NCBI RefSeq assembly: GCF_007097265.1
Contig: NZ_VJZP01000001.1
Location: 248,001 to 312,000, forward strand
DNA: 64,000 nt
From: Flavobacterium gawalongense
GTDB lineage: Bacteria > Bacteroidota > Bacteroidia > Flavobacteriales > Flavobacteriaceae
Reading direction: 5' to 3'
This document shows positions 35,623 through 46,556 of the stretch, in pieces. A program made the translations under genes and the position numbers. The notes under the pieces were generated by a model. The model had not been told where the DNA came from. It worked only from the letters and a program-made list of their open reading frames with translations, and ran no database searches. Position 1 is the stretch's first letter. Each line of letters begins with the position of its first letter.

Positions 35623-35973
35623 TTAGAATTTAAGTCCAGCCGCTCTTGCGCCTTCCGCTAATGATTTAATACGACCGTGATATAAATAACCTCCTCTATC
35701 GAAAGTTACCACGTCTATCCCAGCTTTTAAAGCTTTTTCAGCAACTAGTTTTCCAACTGCTGTAGCCACTTCAATGTTCGTACCGTTACCTATTTCTTTT
35801 TCTCTTGAAGAAGCCGCCAATATAGTAACTCCGTTTACGTCATCAATAAGTTGAGCGTAAATTTCTTTGTTACTTCTAAATACAGATAGTCTTGGATTAG
35901 TAGCAGTACCACTAATTGTTTTTCTAATTCTGAATCTAATTCGTTGTCTTCTTTCAGGTTTTGTTAATGACAT
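35623..35973 (-). CDS. rplR: Ribosomal protein L18
   Basis: 116 residues; [39 protein letters not shown] and the C-terminal [20 protein letters not shown] are diagnostic. L18 binds 5S rRNA with L5 and L25. In the normal order between rplF and rpsE. Confidence 0.97.
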   Translation of the reverse strand: MSLTKPERRQRIRFRIRKTISGTATNPRLSVFRSNKEIYAQLIDDVNGVTILAASSREKEIGNGTNIEVATAVGKLVAEKALKAGIDVVTFDRGGYLYHGRIKSLAEGARAAGLKF

Positions 35974-35984
35974 AATCTTATTTT

Positions 35985-36527
35985 TTAAGCTGATTTACCT
36001 GCTTTTCTTCTTAATACTTCACCTACAAATTTAACACCTTTTCCTTTATACGGCTCAGGCTTACGAAAACCTCTGATTTTCGCAGCTACCTGTCCTAAAA
36101 GTTGTTTGTCAAATGATGTTAATTTCACGATAGGGTTTTTACCTTTTTCAGATATCGTCTCCAAAGCTACTTCTGGAGCAATTTCTAAAACTATATTGTG
36201 AGAATATCCAAGAGCTAAATCTAATTTTTGTCCTTGATTTGAAGCTCTATAACCAACTCCTACCAATTCTAATGATTTAGTAAAACCTTCATTTACACCA
36301 ATAATCATGTTATTGATTAAAGATCTATATAAACCGTGTTTTGCTCTTTGGTCTTTGTGATCAGACGATCTGTCTACTTGAACCTGACCGTCTTCAACTG
36401 TAACAGTAACGTCCGAAAACTCCTGAGTTAGTTGACCATTTTTTCCTTTTACTGTAATAATACCATTTGCAACTTCAACAGTTACACCAGCAGGGATTAC
36501 AACCGGATTTTTACCTATTCTTGACAT
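35985..36527 (-). CDS. rplF: Ribosomal protein L6
   Basis: 180 residues with two L6 repeats; [19 protein letters not shown] starts the first and the second ends with [20 protein letters not shown] and [12 protein letters not shown], the conserved signature. It lies at the base of the GTPase-associated region of the 50S subunit. Confidence 0.97.
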   Translation of the reverse strand: MSRIGKNPVVIPAGVTVEVANGIITVKGKNGQLTQEFSDVTVTVEDGQVQVDRSSDHKDQRAKHGLYRSLINNMIIGVNEGFTKSLELVGVGYRASNQGQKLDLALGYSHNIVLEIAPEVALETISEKGKNPIVKLTSFDKQLLGQVAAKIRGFRKPEPYKGKGVKFVGEVLRRKAGKSA

Positions 36528-36545
36528 CTTCTACTATTTTAATGA

Positions 36546-36944
36546 TTAGTAAACGTAACAAATTACTTCACCACCAACATTTAACTGTCTGGCTTTCTTT
36601 CCTGTCATCAAACCTTTTGATGTAGAAACAATAGCAATTCCTAATCCGTTAAGGATTCTTGGAATAGATGAAGAACCTGAATACTTACGTAAACCTGGTT
36701 TACTAATTCTTTGGATATCTTTAATTACTGACTCTTTAGTATCTTTATCATACTTCAAAGCGATTTTGATTGAACCCTGAACAGCGTTGTCTTCAAATTT
36801 GTAACTCAAGATATAACCTTGATCAAATAAGATCTTAGTTATTTCTTTTTTTAGATTAGATGCAGGAATTTCAACAACTTTGTGGTTTGCAGCCACAGCG
36901 TTACGAACTCTTGTCAAATAATCTGCAATAGGATCTGTATACAT
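36546..36944 (-). CDS. rpsH: Ribosomal protein S8
   Basis: 132 residues; [20 protein letters not shown] at the start and [20 protein letters not shown] with [20 protein letters not shown] at the end are conserved. S8 binds helix 21 of 16S rRNA and in E. coli represses the spc operon by binding a mimic in its mRNA. Here an unusually long gap with two hairpins lies directly upstream of this gene. Confidence 0.97.
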   Translation of the reverse strand: MYTDPIADYLTRVRNAVAANHKVVEIPASNLKKEITKILFDQGYILSYKFEDNAVQGSIKIALKYDKDTKESVIKDIQRISKPGLRKYSGSSSIPRILNGLGIAIVSTSKGLMTGKKARQLNVGGEVICYVY

Positions 36945-37067
36945 GTGTATTAATTTGCGGTTTTGGTTTTCAGCAAACTATTTGCCGAACCTGAAACCAA
37001 TTTATAAATGTTTATGATACAGACGAAACTTATGTTAAGTCTGTATCAGGACGCAATAAATTACGTC
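36945..37067 (-). promoter_or_regulatory. Structured 123-bp gap between rpsN and rpsH (candidate S8-type control element)
   Basis: Two stems are readable on the minus strand: a perfect 10-bp TGATACAGAC / GTCTGTATCA (37039-37048 with 37015-37024) and a second around TTGGTTT / AAACCAA (36991-37000 with 36963-36973) with an inner GCAAA / TTTGC and CAG / CTG. No coding frame. The neighbouring gaps in the spc unit are 2-19 bp. Confidence 0.5.
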
Positions 37068-37337
37068 TTACCAAGATGCCTTTTTAACACCAGGTATCAA
37101 TCCATTATTAGCCATTTCACGAAATGTAACACGTGAAAGACCGAATTGACGCATATACCCTCTTGGTCTACCTGTTAATTTACAACGATTGTGCAAACGA
37201 ACTGGCGAAGCATTTTTTGGTAACTTTTGCAAACCTACGAAATCTCCAGCTTCTAACAAAGCTTTTCTTTTCTCAGCATACTTAGCTACTGTTTTTTCTC
37301 TCTTAACCTCGCGGGCTTTCATTGATTCTTTAGCCAT
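37068..37337 (-). CDS. rpsN: Ribosomal protein S14 (long, zinc-independent form)
   Basis: 89 residues: [71 protein letters not shown]. The CxxC zinc pairs of the short S14 form are absent, so this is the C-minus type. It directly follows rplE (3 bp). Confidence 0.97.
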   Translation of the reverse strand: MAKESMKAREVKREKTVAKYAEKRKALLEAGDFVGLQKLPKNASPVRLHNRCKLTGRPRGYMRQFGLSRVTFREMANNGLIPGVKKASW

Positions 37338-37340
37338 GTC

Positions 37341-37892
37341 TTAATTCTTTTTAAAAGGTAATCCTAATTCTGTCAATAGAGACTTTGCTTCTTTATCTGT
37401 TTTTGCACTAGTTACAAAAGAGATATCCATTCCTGAAATTTTGTTTACTTTATCAATATCAATTTCTGGGAAAATGATTTGTTCCAAAACTCCAAGGTTG
37501 TAATTTCCTCTTCCGTCAAATCCAGTAGCTTTAATACCACTGAAATCTCTTACACGTGGCAAAGCTGAAGTAATAAGTCTATCTAAAAACTCATACATTC
37601 TTTCTCCACGCAAAGTAACTTTTGCTCCAATCGGCATCCCTTTTCTCAATTTGAATGACGCAACGTCTTTCTTTGAAATTGTAGATACTGCTTTCTGTCC
37701 AGTGATCTTTGTCAACTCATCAACCGCATAGTCGATTAGTTTTTTATCAGATACAGCTGCACCAACTCCTTTACTTAAAACGATTTTTTCCAATTTTGGA
37801 ACTTGCATTACGTTTACGTATCCGAATTCCTCTTTAAGAGCAGCAATTACTCTGCTCTTATATTCTTCTTTTAGTCTAGGTATATACGCCAT
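37341..37892 (-). CDS. rplE: Ribosomal protein L5
   Basis: 183 residues; [20 protein letters not shown], the conserved [40 protein letters not shown] and [20 protein letters not shown] are diagnostic. L5 binds 5S rRNA and touches the P-site tRNA. It begins 2 bp after rplX. Confidence 0.97.
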   Translation of the reverse strand: MAYIPRLKEEYKSRVIAALKEEFGYVNVMQVPKLEKIVLSKGVGAAVSDKKLIDYAVDELTKITGQKAVSTISKKDVASFKLRKGMPIGAKVTLRGERMYEFLDRLITSALPRVRDFSGIKATGFDGRGNYNLGVLEQIIFPEIDIDKVNKISGMDISFVTSAKTDKEAKSLLTELGLPFKKN

Positions 37893-37894
37893 TA

Positions 37895-38209
37895 CTATAG
37901 TACTTGATTAGATTTTTTTGAAAATCTTACTTTCTTATCTCCTTCTACTCTAATACCAACTCTAGTTGTTTCCTTAGTTTTAGGATCAATTAAAGAAATA
38001 TTAGATATTTGTATAGAAGCTTCTTTCTTTACGATACCACCTTGAGGGCTTTTTGCACTAGGTTTCGTATGTTTTGAAACCATGTTTACACCTTCAACAA
38101 TCGCTTTGTTTTTCTCACGGTACACACGTAAAACTTTACCTTCAGCACCTTTATGGTCTCCAGCAATTACTCTTACGATGTCACCTGATTTTATTTTTAG
38201 CTTTATCAT
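37895..38209 (-). CDS. rplX: Ribosomal protein L24
   Basis: 104 residues with an N-terminal KOW motif ([20 protein letters not shown]), then [20 protein letters not shown] and the short C-terminal strand segment [18 protein letters not shown]. An early 50S assembly protein, between rplN and rplE. Confidence 0.97.
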   Translation of the reverse strand: MIKLKIKSGDIVRVIAGDHKGAEGKVLRVYREKNKAIVEGVNMVSKHTKPSAKSPQGGIVKKEASIQISNISLIDPKTKETTRVGIRVEGDKKVRFSKKSNQVL

Positions 38210-38221
38210 CTTAAAAACGAA

Positions 38222-38590
38222 TTAAAGCACTTCTGGTGCTAATGATACAATTTTCATGAATTGTTTTTCACGAAGTTCTCTTGCTACCGGACCAAAAACA
38301 CGAGTTCCTCTCATTTCACCAGCAGCATTCAATAACACACATGCGTTGTCATCAAATCTAATGTATGAACCATCGGCTCTTCTTACTTCTTTTTTGGTAC
38401 GTACAACAACTGCAGTTGAAACAGCTCCTTTTTTAACGCTTCCGTTAGGAGCAGTATCTTTGATAGAAACTACAATCTTGTCACCAACAGAGGCATACCT
38501 TCTTTTGGTACCTCCTAAAACACGGATAGTTAAAACTTCCTTTGCTCCAGTGTTATCTGCTACTTTTAGTCTTGATTCTTGTTGTACCAT
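38222..38590 (-). CDS. rplN: Ribosomal protein L14
   Basis: 122 residues; [60 protein letters not shown] and [20 protein letters not shown] cover the conserved fold. First gene of the classical spc operon, here 2 bp after rpsQ and without a visible promoter of its own. Confidence 0.97.
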   Translation of the reverse strand: MVQQESRLKVADNTGAKEVLTIRVLGGTKRRYASVGDKIVVSIKDTAPNGSVKKGAVSTAVVVRTKKEVRRADGSYIRFDDNACVLLNAAGEMRGTRVFGPVARELREKQFMKIVSLAPEVL

Positions 38591-38592
38591 AA

Positions 38593-38853
38593 TTATTTAG
38601 CTCTTTCTAGGATTTCAACTAACCTCCAACATTTTGTTTTACTCATAGGACGCGTTTCGCTAATCCTTACAGTATCTCCAATGTTGCAGTCGTTCTTTTC
38701 GTCGTGTGCGTGATACTTTTTAGTTTTCAACACGAACTTACCGTATAACGGGTGTTTAACTTTACGCACTTCAGCAACAACAATAGATTTATCCATTTTG
38801 TCTGAAGTAACAACACCAACTCTTTCTTTTCTTAAATTTCTTTTTTCTTCCAT
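38593..38853 (-). CDS. rpsQ: Ribosomal protein S17
   Basis: 86 residues, one OB fold: [60 protein letters not shown] and [14 protein letters not shown]. It binds the 5' domain of 16S rRNA. Between rpmC and rplN. Confidence 0.97.
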   Translation of the reverse strand: MEEKRNLRKERVGVVTSDKMDKSIVVAEVRKVKHPLYGKFVLKTKKYHAHDEKNDCNIGDTVRISETRPMSKTKCWRLVEILERAK

Positions 38854-38870
38854 CTTTCAGCAGAATACAG

Positions 38871-39062
38871 TTATTGTAACTCTCTTTTAGTAAGTTCTGT
38901 AGCTAATCTTGCAACTGTTCTTCTTACACTTCTAATTTGAAGTGGGTTCTCAATTGGAGAAATAGCGTGAGCCATTTTTAGGTCGGCATATGCCTTCTTA
39001 GTCTGGCTAAGTTTTTCTTGCAACTCCGCTGCAGAAAGATCTTTTATTTCTGATTGTTTCAT
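38871..39062 (-). CDS. rpmC: Ribosomal protein L29
   Basis: 63 residues, two helices: KQSEIKDLSAAELQEKLSQT and HAISPIENPLQIRSVRRTVA. It lies near the peptide exit tunnel and helps dock trigger factor and SRP. 13 bp after rplP. Confidence 0.95.
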   Translation of the reverse strand: MKQSEIKDLSAAELQEKLSQTKKAYADLKMAHAISPIENPLQIRSVRRTVARLATELTKRELQ

Positions 39063-39075
39063 AATATATAATTAA

Positions 39076-39501
39076 TTATGCTTCGAAATCTCTAGCAACA
39101 ACGAATTTAGTTTTTACTGGAAGCTTTTGAGCTGCAAGACGTAACGCCTCTTTTGCAACTGACAAAGGTACTCCTCCAACTTCAAACATAATTCTTCCGG
39201 GTTTAACAACGGCAGCCCAATACTCAACTGCACCTTTACCTTTACCCATACGTACCTCAAGAGGTTTCTTAGTAATTGGTTTGTCTGGAAATATTTTGAT
39301 CCATAATTGTCCTTCTCTCTTCATAAAACGAGTTGCAGCAATACGCGCAGCTTCAATTTGACGAGAAGTTAAGAACATTCCATCTTCATGTACAGATTTA
39401 ATACCAAACATTCCATTAGAAAGTTCATGTCCTCTTTGAGAATTTCCTTTCATTTTACCCTTTTGTACCTTACGGTATTTTGTTCTTTTAGGCTGTAACA
39501 T
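39076..39501 (-). CDS. rplP: Ribosomal protein L16
   Basis: 141 residues; [60 protein letters not shown] and [20 protein letters not shown] are the L16 signature. It positions the A-site tRNA and is assembled late. 19 bp after rpsC. Confidence 0.97.
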   Translation of the reverse strand: MLQPKRTKYRKVQKGKMKGNSQRGHELSNGMFGIKSVHEDGMFLTSRQIEAARIAATRFMKREGQLWIKIFPDKPITKKPLEVRMGKGKGAVEYWAAVVKPGRIMFEVGGVPLSVAKEALRLAAQKLPVKTKFVVARDFEA

Positions 39502-39520
39502 TTTTCTTTAGTTTAAAAAT

Positions 39521-40282
39521 TTACTTTCTTTTACGAGCGTCTGGTTTTCCACCTTTATTAAAAGGCTTTCTATCTCCTCTAGGAGAATCGCCACCTTTAC
39601 CACCACCAGTTCCGGATTGTTTTTTATCCATTCCTGCAAGCGGGGAAAGATCTCTCTTTCCATAAACTTCACCTTTCATGATCCATACTTTGATTCCCAT
39701 TCTACCATAAGTAGTATGAGCTTCAGCCAAAGCATAATCAATGTCAGCTCTGAAAGTTGATAGAGGAATTCTACCTTCTTTGAAACCTTCTGAACGTGCC
39801 ATTTCAGCACCATTCAAACGACCAGAAATCAGAACTTTAATTCCTTCAGCGTTCATACGCATAGAGGCTGCGATTGCCATTTTAATAGCACGTCTGTAAG
39901 AAATTCTGCTTTCGATTTGACGACAGATGCTAGTCGCAACTAGATAAGCGTCAAGCTCAGGTCTTTTGATTTCAAAGATGTTAATTTGAACCTCTTTGTC
40001 AGTAATTTTCTTAAGTTCTTCTTTCAACTTGTCTACCTCTTGTCCACCTTTTCCGATAATGATACCAGGTCTGGCAGTAGTGATAGTAACGGTTACAAGT
40101 TTCAAAGTTCTCTCGATGATTACTTTCGATACACTAGCTTTTGATAAACGAGCATGGATATACTTTCTGATTTTGTGATCTTCGGCAAGTTTATCACCGT
40201 AATCATTTCCACCATACCAGTTCGAGTCCCATCCTCTGATGATACCAAGTCTATTTCCAATTGGATTTGTCTTTTGTCCCAT
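39521..40282 (-). CDS. rpsC: Ribosomal protein S3
   Basis: 253 residues; [20 protein letters not shown], the KH domain [20 protein letters not shown] and the C-terminal [20 protein letters not shown]-like segment are conserved. A glycine/lysine-rich tail ([18 protein letters not shown]) extends it by about 25 residues over E. coli S3. It forms part of the mRNA entry pore. Confidence 0.97.
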   Translation of the reverse strand: MGQKTNPIGNRLGIIRGWDSNWYGGNDYGDKLAEDHKIRKYIHARLSKASVSKVIIERTLKLVTVTITTARPGIIIGKGGQEVDKLKEELKKITDKEVQINIFEIKRPELDAYLVATSICRQIESRISYRRAIKMAIAASMRMNAEGIKVLISGRLNGAEMARSEGFKEGRIPLSTFRADIDYALAEAHTTYGRMGIKVWIMKGEVYGKRDLSPLAGMDKKQSGTGGGKGGDSPRGDRKPFNKGGKPDARKRK

Positions 40283-40287
40283 GCTGC

Positions 40288-40701
40288 TTAAGAATTGCTT
40301 TGTGTGTTATTGATAGCTCCAAGCACGATTGTTACGTGGTTAGAACGTTTTCTAATTCTGTGTGCTCTTCCTTGTGGAGCTGGACGAAGTCTTTTCAACA
40401 TCATTCCACCATCAACTCGGATTTCCTTAACAAATAAACCAGCTTCTTCCATATTAGCTTCAGGGTTTTTAGCTTGCCAGTTGGCAATTACTGATAAAAC
40501 CAATTTTTCTAATTTTCTTGAAGCTTCTTTAGAACTGAATCTTAAGATGTTAAGTGCTCTTTCTACCTTCTGACCTCTTACTAGATCTGCTACTAAGCGC
40601 ATTTTTCTAGGTGAAGTAGGGCAGTTATTTAACTTTGCAAAAGCCAATGACTTGTTAGCCTCTTTTCTTGCATCTGCTGTTTCTCTTTTACGAACTCCCA
40701 T
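40288..40701 (-). CDS. rplV: Ribosomal protein L22
   Basis: 137 residues; [60 protein letters not shown] and [10 protein letters not shown] include the hairpin that lines the exit tunnel. Between rpsS and rpsC with 5-6 bp gaps. Confidence 0.97.
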   Translation of the reverse strand: MGVRKRETADARKEANKSLAFAKLNNCPTSPRKMRLVADLVRGQKVERALNILRFSSKEASRKLEKLVLSVIANWQAKNPEANMEEAGLFVKEIRVDGGMMLKRLRPAPQGRAHRIRKRSNHVTIVLGAINNTQSNS

Positions 40702-40707
40702 TGCTTC

Positions 40708-40986
40708 TTATTTTTTACCTTTATTTTTTGCTCCAGCATGACCTCTAAAAGATCTAGTTGGTGAAAATTCTCCTAATTTGTGACCTACCATGTTTTCTGT
40801 TACGTAAACTGGTACAAATTGACGACCGTTATGAACTGCGATAGTTTGCCCAACAAAGTCCGGAGTAATCATAGAAGCTCTAGACCATGTCTTAACCACT
40901 CCTTTATTTCCACCTGCAATGTTTTCCTGAACTTTCTTGTCTAACTTATAATGAACGAAAGGTCCTTTTTTTAATGAACGTGCCAT
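40708..40986 (-). CDS. rpsS: Ribosomal protein S19
   Basis: 92 residues; [60 protein letters not shown] and [14 protein letters not shown] are diagnostic. Forms the 30S head with S13. Six bp after rplB. Confidence 0.97.
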   Translation of the reverse strand: MARSLKKGPFVHYKLDKKVQENIAGGNKGVVKTWSRASMITPDFVGQTIAVHNGRQFVPVYVTENMVGHKLGEFSPTRSFRGHAGAKNKGKK

Positions 40987-40992
40987 ATCTTA

Positions 40993-41817
40993 TTATTTCT
41001 TTCTACGTTCTACGATATACTTGTTACTCGGGTTTTTCTTAGAACGAGTTCTATAACCTTTAGCTGGTATTCCATTTCTTGAACGTGGATGTCCACCAGA
41101 AGAACGTCCTTCACCACCACCCATTGGGTGATCGACAGGGTTCATTGCAACAGGTCTTGTTCTAGGTCTTCTTCCTAACCATCTTGTTCTACCTGCTTTT
41201 CCAGATACAACTAATTGGTGGTCTGAATTAGAAACCGCTCCAATTGTAGCCGAACAAGTCAACAAGATTAATCTTGTTTCACCAGAAGGCATTTTAATTG
41301 TAGCATATTTTCCATCTCTTGCCATTAATTGAGCAAATGTTCCAGCAGAACGAGCGATTACCGCTCCTTGACCTGGTCTCAATTCAATACAAGAAATAAC
41401 AGTTCCTAATGGAATTCTGCTTAAAGGTAATGTATTACCAATTTCAGGCTGAGATTCAGGACCAGAAACTAATTTCTGACCAACTTTCAATCCGTTTTGA
41501 GCAATAACATATGTTTTCTCTCCATCAGCATACGCTAATAAAGCGATGAATGCAGTACGATTTGGATCATATTCAATTGATTTTACCGTCGCAGGAATCC
41601 CTTCTTTTGTACGCTTAAAATCAATGATACGATATCTCTGCTTGTGACCACCACCCGTATAACGCATGGTCATCTTTCCTTGACTATTTCTACCACCAGA
41701 GTTTTTTATCGGCGCTATCAAAGAGCGTTCCGGCTTATCAGTTGTAATGGCGTCATAACCATTCACAACTCTAAATCGCTGACCTGGGGTAATAGGTTTT
41801 AATTTTCTTACTGACAT
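40993..41817 (-). CDS. rplB: Ribosomal protein L2
   Basis: 274 residues; [50 protein letters not shown]-like VHNIE-replacing segment and the C-terminal [20 protein letters not shown] that lies at the peptidyl-transferase centre (His of DHPMGGGEG). A primary 23S rRNA binding protein. Order rplW-rplB-rpsS as usual. Confidence 0.97.
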   Translation of the reverse strand: MSVRKLKPITPGQRFRVVNGYDAITTDKPERSLIAPIKNSGGRNSQGKMTMRYTGGGHKQRYRIIDFKRTKEGIPATVKSIEYDPNRTAFIALLAYADGEKTYVIAQNGLKVGQKLVSGPESQPEIGNTLPLSRIPLGTVISCIELRPGQGAVIARSAGTFAQLMARDGKYATIKMPSGETRLILLTCSATIGAVSNSDHQLVVSGKAGRTRWLGRRPRTRPVAMNPVDHPMGGGEGRSSGGHPRSRNGIPAKGYRTRSKKNPSNKYIVERRKK

Positions 41818-41823
41818 TTTATC

Positions 41824-42114
41824 TTAGATATTGTTGTAAAAATCAATTGTTTCTCCTTCTTGTACTTGAACAATTGCTTTTTTAATTGCATTAGTCTTTC
41901 CACTGATTAAACCACTTTTAGTGTATTTAGTAGTTCTATCCGGTCTTACGTTCATTGTGTTAACACTCAAAACAGTTACTCCATAAGCAGCTTCAACAGC
42001 TTTCTTAATTTGTACTTTATTTGCTTTTTTGTCAACAACAAATCCGAAGCGGTTTAAAACTTCACTTTCTTTGGTTACTTTTTCCGTTACTATAGGCTTA
42101 ATTATGATGCTCAT
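41824..42114 (-). CDS. rplW: Ribosomal protein L23
   Basis: 96 residues; IIKPIVTEKVTKESEVLNRF, VDKKANKVQIKKAVEAAYGV and VLSVNTMNVRPDRTTKYTKS are conserved. Docking site for trigger factor and SRP at the tunnel exit. Six bp after rplD. Confidence 0.96.
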   Translation of the reverse strand: MSIIIKPIVTEKVTKESEVLNRFGFVVDKKANKVQIKKAVEAAYGVTVLSVNTMNVRPDRTTKYTKSGLISGKTNAIKKAIVQVQEGETIDFYNNI

Positions 42115-42120
42115 ATCCTA

Positions 42121-42750
42121 TTATTTACTTAAATTTTCTTCAATTATCTCCAAAGAACTCTCTAAAAGCACTAAATTATTAGCGTTTAATATAGCGTAAG
42201 TACTTAATTCTAAGCTACTTACCACGCTAGAGCCCTTTAAATTGCGTGACGACAAATATACATTTTTATTTGTATCACCCAACACAAACAGGGATTTTTT
42301 ATCCTGTAACTCTAAAGCTTTCAAAACGTTGATGAAATTTTTAGTGTTTGGTGTTTCAAAATTAAAGTCTTCAAGAACGATAATGTTCGACTCTTTTGCT
42401 TTAATTGAGAAAGCAGATTTTCTAGCCAAACGTTTCAAGCTTTTATTCAATTTGAATGAATAACTTCTTGGTCTTGGTCCGAAAACTGTTCCACCACCTT
42501 TAAACAATGGATTCTTTGCACTACCCGCACGAGCAGTACCAGTTCCTTTTTGTTTTTTAATCTTACGTGTACTTCCCGCAACTTCAGCTCTTTCTTTAGC
42601 TTTGTGCGTTCCTTGTCTTTGATTAGCAAGATATTGCTTTACATCAAGGTATACTGCGTGATTGTTTGGTTCTATACCAAATACTGAATCAGAAAGTTGA
42701 ACTTTTCTTCCAGTATCTTTTCCGTTGAAATCTAATACTTTTGCTTCCAT
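42121..42750 (-). CDS. rplD: Ribosomal protein L4
   Basis: 209 residues; the basic loop KQKGTGTARAGSAKNPLFKG with GGTVFGPRPRSYSFKLNKS is the part that reaches into the exit tunnel. In E. coli L4 also represses the S10 operon. Its ATG shares one base with the rplC stop codon (TAATG), so the two are translationally coupled. Confidence 0.97.
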   Translation of the reverse strand: MEAKVLDFNGKDTGRKVQLSDSVFGIEPNNHAVYLDVKQYLANQRQGTHKAKERAEVAGSTRKIKKQKGTGTARAGSAKNPLFKGGGTVFGPRPRSYSFKLNKSLKRLARKSAFSIKAKESNIIVLEDFNFETPNTKNFINVLKALELQDKKSLFVLGDTNKNVYLSSRNLKGSSVVSSLELSTYAILNANNLVLLESSLEIIEENLSK

Positions 42751-43367
42751 TACTTCTGAATGATTACATAAGAGTTGTTACATCCAGGAACACATCCTTT
42801 TATAACAAGTAGGTTCTTTTCAGCAACTACTTTTAAAACTCTAAGGTTTTGAACTTTTACATTGTCTCCTCCCATACGTCCAGCCATACGCATTCCTTTG
42901 AATACTCTAGATGGATAAGAAGAAGCTCCCACAGAACCCGGCGCTCTTAAACGGTTGTGTTGACCGTGAGTTGCTTGACCAACACCACCAAAACCGTGAC
43001 GTTTTACAACCCCTTGAAAACCTTTACCTTTAGATACACCTTGTACATCTACAAATTCTCCTTCAGAAAAAATAGAAACATCTATAAGATCTCCTAAATT
43101 TTGTTCAGTTGCGAAATCTCGGAATTCAACGACTTTTTTCTTAGCTACAGTTCCCGCTTTTTTAAAGTGACCTAAAGCCGCTTTTGTGGAATGTTTCTCG
43201 TTTTTGTCATCGAAACCAAGTTGCAACGCTTCGTACCCGTCAACACCTTTGGTTCTGACTTGGGTAACAACACATGGTCCAGCTTCGATTACTGTACAAG
43301 GAATATTCTTCCCGTTCTCGTCGAAAATGCTAGTCATGCCGATTTTTTTACCAATTAACCCAGACAT
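42750..43367 (-). CDS. rplC: Ribosomal protein L3
   Basis: 205 residues; [40 protein letters not shown] and the conserved [20 protein letters not shown] with [20 protein letters not shown] are diagnostic. First gene behind a consensus promoter, so it starts the S10-spc-alpha transcript here. The leader ends in a triple AATAATT repeat just before the ATG. Confidence 0.97.
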   Translation of the reverse strand: MSGLIGKKIGMTSIFDENGKNIPCTVIEAGPCVVTQVRTKGVDGYEALQLGFDDKNEKHSTKAALGHFKKAGTVAKKKVVEFRDFATEQNLGDLIDVSIFSEGEFVDVQGVSKGKGFQGVVKRHGFGGVGQATHGQHNRLRAPGSVGASSYPSRVFKGMRMAGRMGGDNVKVQNLRVLKVVAEKNLLVIKGCVPGCNNSYVIIQK

Positions 43368-43442
43368 AATTATTAATTATTAATTATTAAATATAAATAT
43401 AGAACGCAGCTTTTAACCCAATCCTATTTTTTTAAAGTGGTG

Positions 43443-43474
43443 CAAAAGTATAACTTATTTACACACAATCCAAA
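43443..43474 (-). promoter_or_regulatory. Full Bacteroidetes promoter between rpsJ and rplC
   Basis: On the minus strand TTTG (43471-43474), 20 bp, then TACTTTTG (43443-43450): a perfect match in sequence and spacing to the Bacteroidetes sigma-factor promoter. Transcription would start about 70 nt before rplC, leaving rpsJ in the upstream str unit. Confidence 0.78.
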
Positions 43475-43522
43475 AAAATATTTTTCGGTTAAAAACAGCG
43501 TTCCTTTTTACTCTTAAACTAC

Positions 43523-43828
43523 TTAAACTTTGATTTCAACTTCAACTCCACTTGGCAATTCAAGTTTCATTAAAGCATCAATAGTTTTAGATGAAGATGA
43601 ATAAATGTCAATTAATCTCTTGTATGACATTACTTCAAATTGCTCTCTCGCTTTTTTGTTAACGTGCGGAGAACGTAGTACAGTGAAAAGTTTTTTGTGA
43701 GTTGGCAATGGAATTGGTCCTGTTACTACTGCACCTGTACTTTTTACAGTTTTTACAATCTTTTCAGCAGACTTGTCTACCAACATGTGATCGTAAGATT
43801 TTAATTTTATTCTGATTTTTTGACTCAT
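43523..43828 (-). CDS. rpsJ: Ribosomal protein S10
   Basis: 101 residues; [60 protein letters not shown] and [13 protein letters not shown] are the S10 (NusE) signature. It is both a 30S protein and a transcription antitermination factor. It follows fusA by 11 bp and is followed by a 155-bp gap with a promoter, so it is the end of the str unit rather than the head of the S10 unit. Confidence 0.97.
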   Translation of the reverse strand: MSQKIRIKLKSYDHMLVDKSAEKIVKTVKSTGAVVTGPIPLPTHKKLFTVLRSPHVNKKAREQFEVMSYKRLIDIYSSSSKTIDALMKLELPSGVEVEIKV

Positions 43829-43839
43829 TTTCTTAAAGA

Positions 43840-45996
43840 TTAAGCGTTTCCTTTTGCTTTTTTGATAACTGCTTCCGAAATATTCGAAGGAGTTTCAGCG
43901 TAATGTGAAAATTCCATTGTTGATGTTGCACGACCTGAAGACAAAGTTCTTAAAGTAGTAACATAACCAAACATTTCTGATAATGGTACATCAGCTTTAA
44001 TAGTTTTAGCACCATTTCTGTCACCCATGTCATTCACCTGACCTCTACGACGGTTGATATCACCTACGATATCTCCCATGTTTTCTTCTGGTGTAATCAC
44101 TTCCATTTTCATGATAGGCTCAAGAATAACAGCACCTGCAGCACGACCTGACTCTCTGTAACCCATTCTTGCAGCTAACTCAAAAGAAAGCGCATCTGAA
44201 TCTACAGGGTGAAAAGATCCGTCTAATAAAGTCACTTTCAAACTATCTACTTGGTATCCTGCTAAAGGACCTGTTTTCATAGCTTCTCTGAAACCTTTTT
44301 CAACTGAAGGGATATATTCTTTAGGAACGTTACCACCTTTTACCGCATTAATAAACTGCAATCCAACTGGAGTTTTACCGTCCACAACATCTGCTGGTTC
44401 GATTCTAAATACGATATCACCGAATTTACCACGACCACCTGATTGTTTCTTGTACGTTTCTCTGTGTTGAGCAGATTTAGTAAATGCTTCTTTGTATTCC
44501 ACTTGAGGCTCACCTTGGTTCACTTCAACTTTGAATTCACGTTTCATTCTATCAACAAGGATATCTAAGTGAAGCTCACCCATACCTGATATAATAGTTT
44601 GCCCTGAAGCCTCATCTGTTCTAACAGTAAATGTAGGATCTTCTTCAGCCAATTTAGCCAAAGCCATACCCATTTTATCTACGTCAGCTTTAGTTTTAGG
44701 CTCAATTGCAATACCAATTACCGGTGCTGGAAATTTCATAGACTCAAGAATAATTGGGTGTTTTTCATCACACAATGTATCTCCTGTTTTAATATCCTTA
44801 AATCCTACTGCTGCACCAATATCACCAGCCTCGATGTACTCGATTGGGTTTTGTTTGTTCGCATGCATTTGATAGATACGTGAGATTCTTTCTTTATTTC
44901 CTGAACGTGTGTTCAAAACATAAGAACCCGCATCTAAACGTCCTGAATAAGCACGGAAGAAAGCCAAACGACCTACGAATGGGTCAGTAGCAATTTTAAA
45001 TGCTAAAGCAGCGAATGGCTCTTTAACATCTGGCTTACGCAAAATTTTAGTTTGATCTTCTTCTAATAAATCAGCATCATCAGGATGAATCCCTTCGATA
45101 CCTTCTTTATCCATTGGAGATGGTAAATATTTACATACTGCATCTAACATGAATTGAACTCCTTTGTTTTTGAAAGAAGAACCAGCAATCATCGGAATGA
45201 TAGCCATATCCATAGTAGCAGCTCTTAAAGCAATGTTGATTTCTTCCTCTGTAATAGAGTCTTCATCTTCCATGAATTTTTCCAACAAATTCTCATCATA
45301 ATCAGCAACTGCCTCAATAAGAATCGATCTGTATTCTTTCACTTCCGCAACCATATCCTCAGGAATAGGCACGATATCATATGTCGCACCAAGTCCTTCT
45401 TCATGCCATACAATAGCTTGATTTTTCACTAAATCAACCACACCTTTGAAGTCGTTTTCTTCACCAATTGGCAAAGTAATAGCAACCGCATTAGATTTCA
45501 ACATGTCTCTAACTTGCTGACAAACCATCAAAAAGTTAGAACCTTGACGGTCCATTTTGTTTACAAATCCAATACGTGGCACTCTGTATTGATCAGCAAG
45601 TCTCCAGTTAGTTTCTGATTGTGGCTCGACACCATCAACAGCACTAAACAAGAAAACCAACCCATCAAGTACACGTAAAGAACGATTTACTTCAACAGTA
45701 AAATCAACGTGTCCCGGGGTATCAATAATATTAAAGTGATAAGGCAATGTCTCTGACAAAACTTTACCTTGTTCAGTTGGAAAATTCCATTCACAAGTTG
45801 TAGCTGCAGACGTAATTGTAATACCTCTTTCTTGCTCTTGTGCCATCCAGTCCATAGTTGCAGCACCATCGTGCACTTCACCTATCTTATGTGACTTTCC
45901 AGTATAGAATAATATACGCTCCGTTGTTGTTGTTTTACCAGCATCAATGTGAGCAGCAATTCCTATATTTCTTGTATATTTTAAATCTCTAGCCAT
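43840..45996 (-). CDS. fusA: Elongation factor G
   Basis: 718 residues, full length. The G domain has the P-loop [48 protein letters not shown] and [10 protein letters not shown]; domains II-V follow, with [20 protein letters not shown] in domain III and [20 protein letters not shown] at the end. It is the translocase of translation. A single EF-G is seen in the window, in the classical str order rpsL-rpsG-fusA; tuf is not downstream. Confidence 0.97.
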   Translation of the reverse strand: MARDLKYTRNIGIAAHIDAGKTTTTERILFYTGKSHKIGEVHDGAATMDWMAQEQERGITITSAATTCEWNFPTEQGKVLSETLPYHFNIIDTPGHVDFTVEVNRSLRVLDGLVFLFSAVDGVEPQSETNWRLADQYRVPRIGFVNKMDRQGSNFLMVCQQVRDMLKSNAVAITLPIGEENDFKGVVDLVKNQAIVWHEEGLGATYDIVPIPEDMVAEVKEYRSILIEAVADYDENLLEKFMEDEDSITEEEINIALRAATMDMAIIPMIAGSSFKNKGVQFMLDAVCKYLPSPMDKEGIEGIHPDDADLLEEDQTKILRKPDVKEPFAALAFKIATDPFVGRLAFFRAYSGRLDAGSYVLNTRSGNKERISRIYQMHANKQNPIEYIEAGDIGAAVGFKDIKTGDTLCDEKHPIILESMKFPAPVIGIAIEPKTKADVDKMGMALAKLAEEDPTFTVRTDEASGQTIISGMGELHLDILVDRMKREFKVEVNQGEPQVEYKEAFTKSAQHRETYKKQSGGRGKFGDIVFRIEPADVVDGKTPVGLQFINAVKGGNVPKEYIPSVEKGFREAMKTGPLAGYQVDSLKVTLLDGSFHPVDSDALSFELAARMGYRESGRAAGAVILEPIMKMEVITPEENMGDIVGDINRRRGQVNDMGDRNGAKTIKADVPLSEMFGYVTTLRTLSSGRATSTMEFSHYAETPSNISEAVIKKAKGNA

Positions 45997-46006
45997 TTCT
46001 TACGAA

Positions 46007-46483
46007 TTAAAATCTAAAGTGAGAGAACGCTTTATTAGCTTCTGCCATTTTGTGAGTATCCATTCTCTTTTTAACAGCAGCACCTTCTTCTTTAGCCGCA
46101 GCTAAACATTCAGAAGCTAACCTTTGAGCCATAGATTTTTCATTTCTTCTTCTAGAATAAAGTATTAACCACTTCATCGCCATAGAAATTTTTCTGTCTG
46201 GACGAATTTGCATTGGAATCTGAAATGTAGCTCCACCTACTCTACGACTACGTACTTCTACGTGAGGCATAACATTGGTTAACGCATCTTTCCAGATTTC
46301 TAATGATGGTTTTTCTGCATCTTGTTTTTTAGACTCAATGATGTCAATTGCATCATAAAATACTTTAAACGCTGTCGATTTTTTTCCATCCCACATTAAG
46401 TTGTTCACAAAACGTGTTACCAGTTGGTCATTAAACCTTGGATCTGGTAAAAGTGGTCTTTTCTTTGCCGCTCTTTTTCTCAT
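46007..46483 (-). CDS. rpsG: Ribosomal protein S7
   Basis: 158 residues; MRKRAAKKRPLLPDPRFNDQ, LVTRFVNNLMWDGKKSTAFK, VEVRSRRVGGATFQIPMQIR and RRNEKSMAQRLASECLAAAK are conserved. Nucleates the 30S head. 73 bp after rpsL and 10 bp before fusA. Confidence 0.97.
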   Translation of the reverse strand: MRKRAAKKRPLLPDPRFNDQLVTRFVNNLMWDGKKSTAFKVFYDAIDIIESKKQDAEKPSLEIWKDALTNVMPHVEVRSRRVGGATFQIPMQIRPDRKISMAMKWLILYSRRRNEKSMAQRLASECLAAAKEEGAAVKKRMDTHKMAEANKAFSHFRF

Positions 46484-46556
46484 GTCTTTTTTTTAATAAA
46501 ATGTCATACCCATACAATTGCGATTAACCACATTCCTATGAGAACAACTTTTTAAA

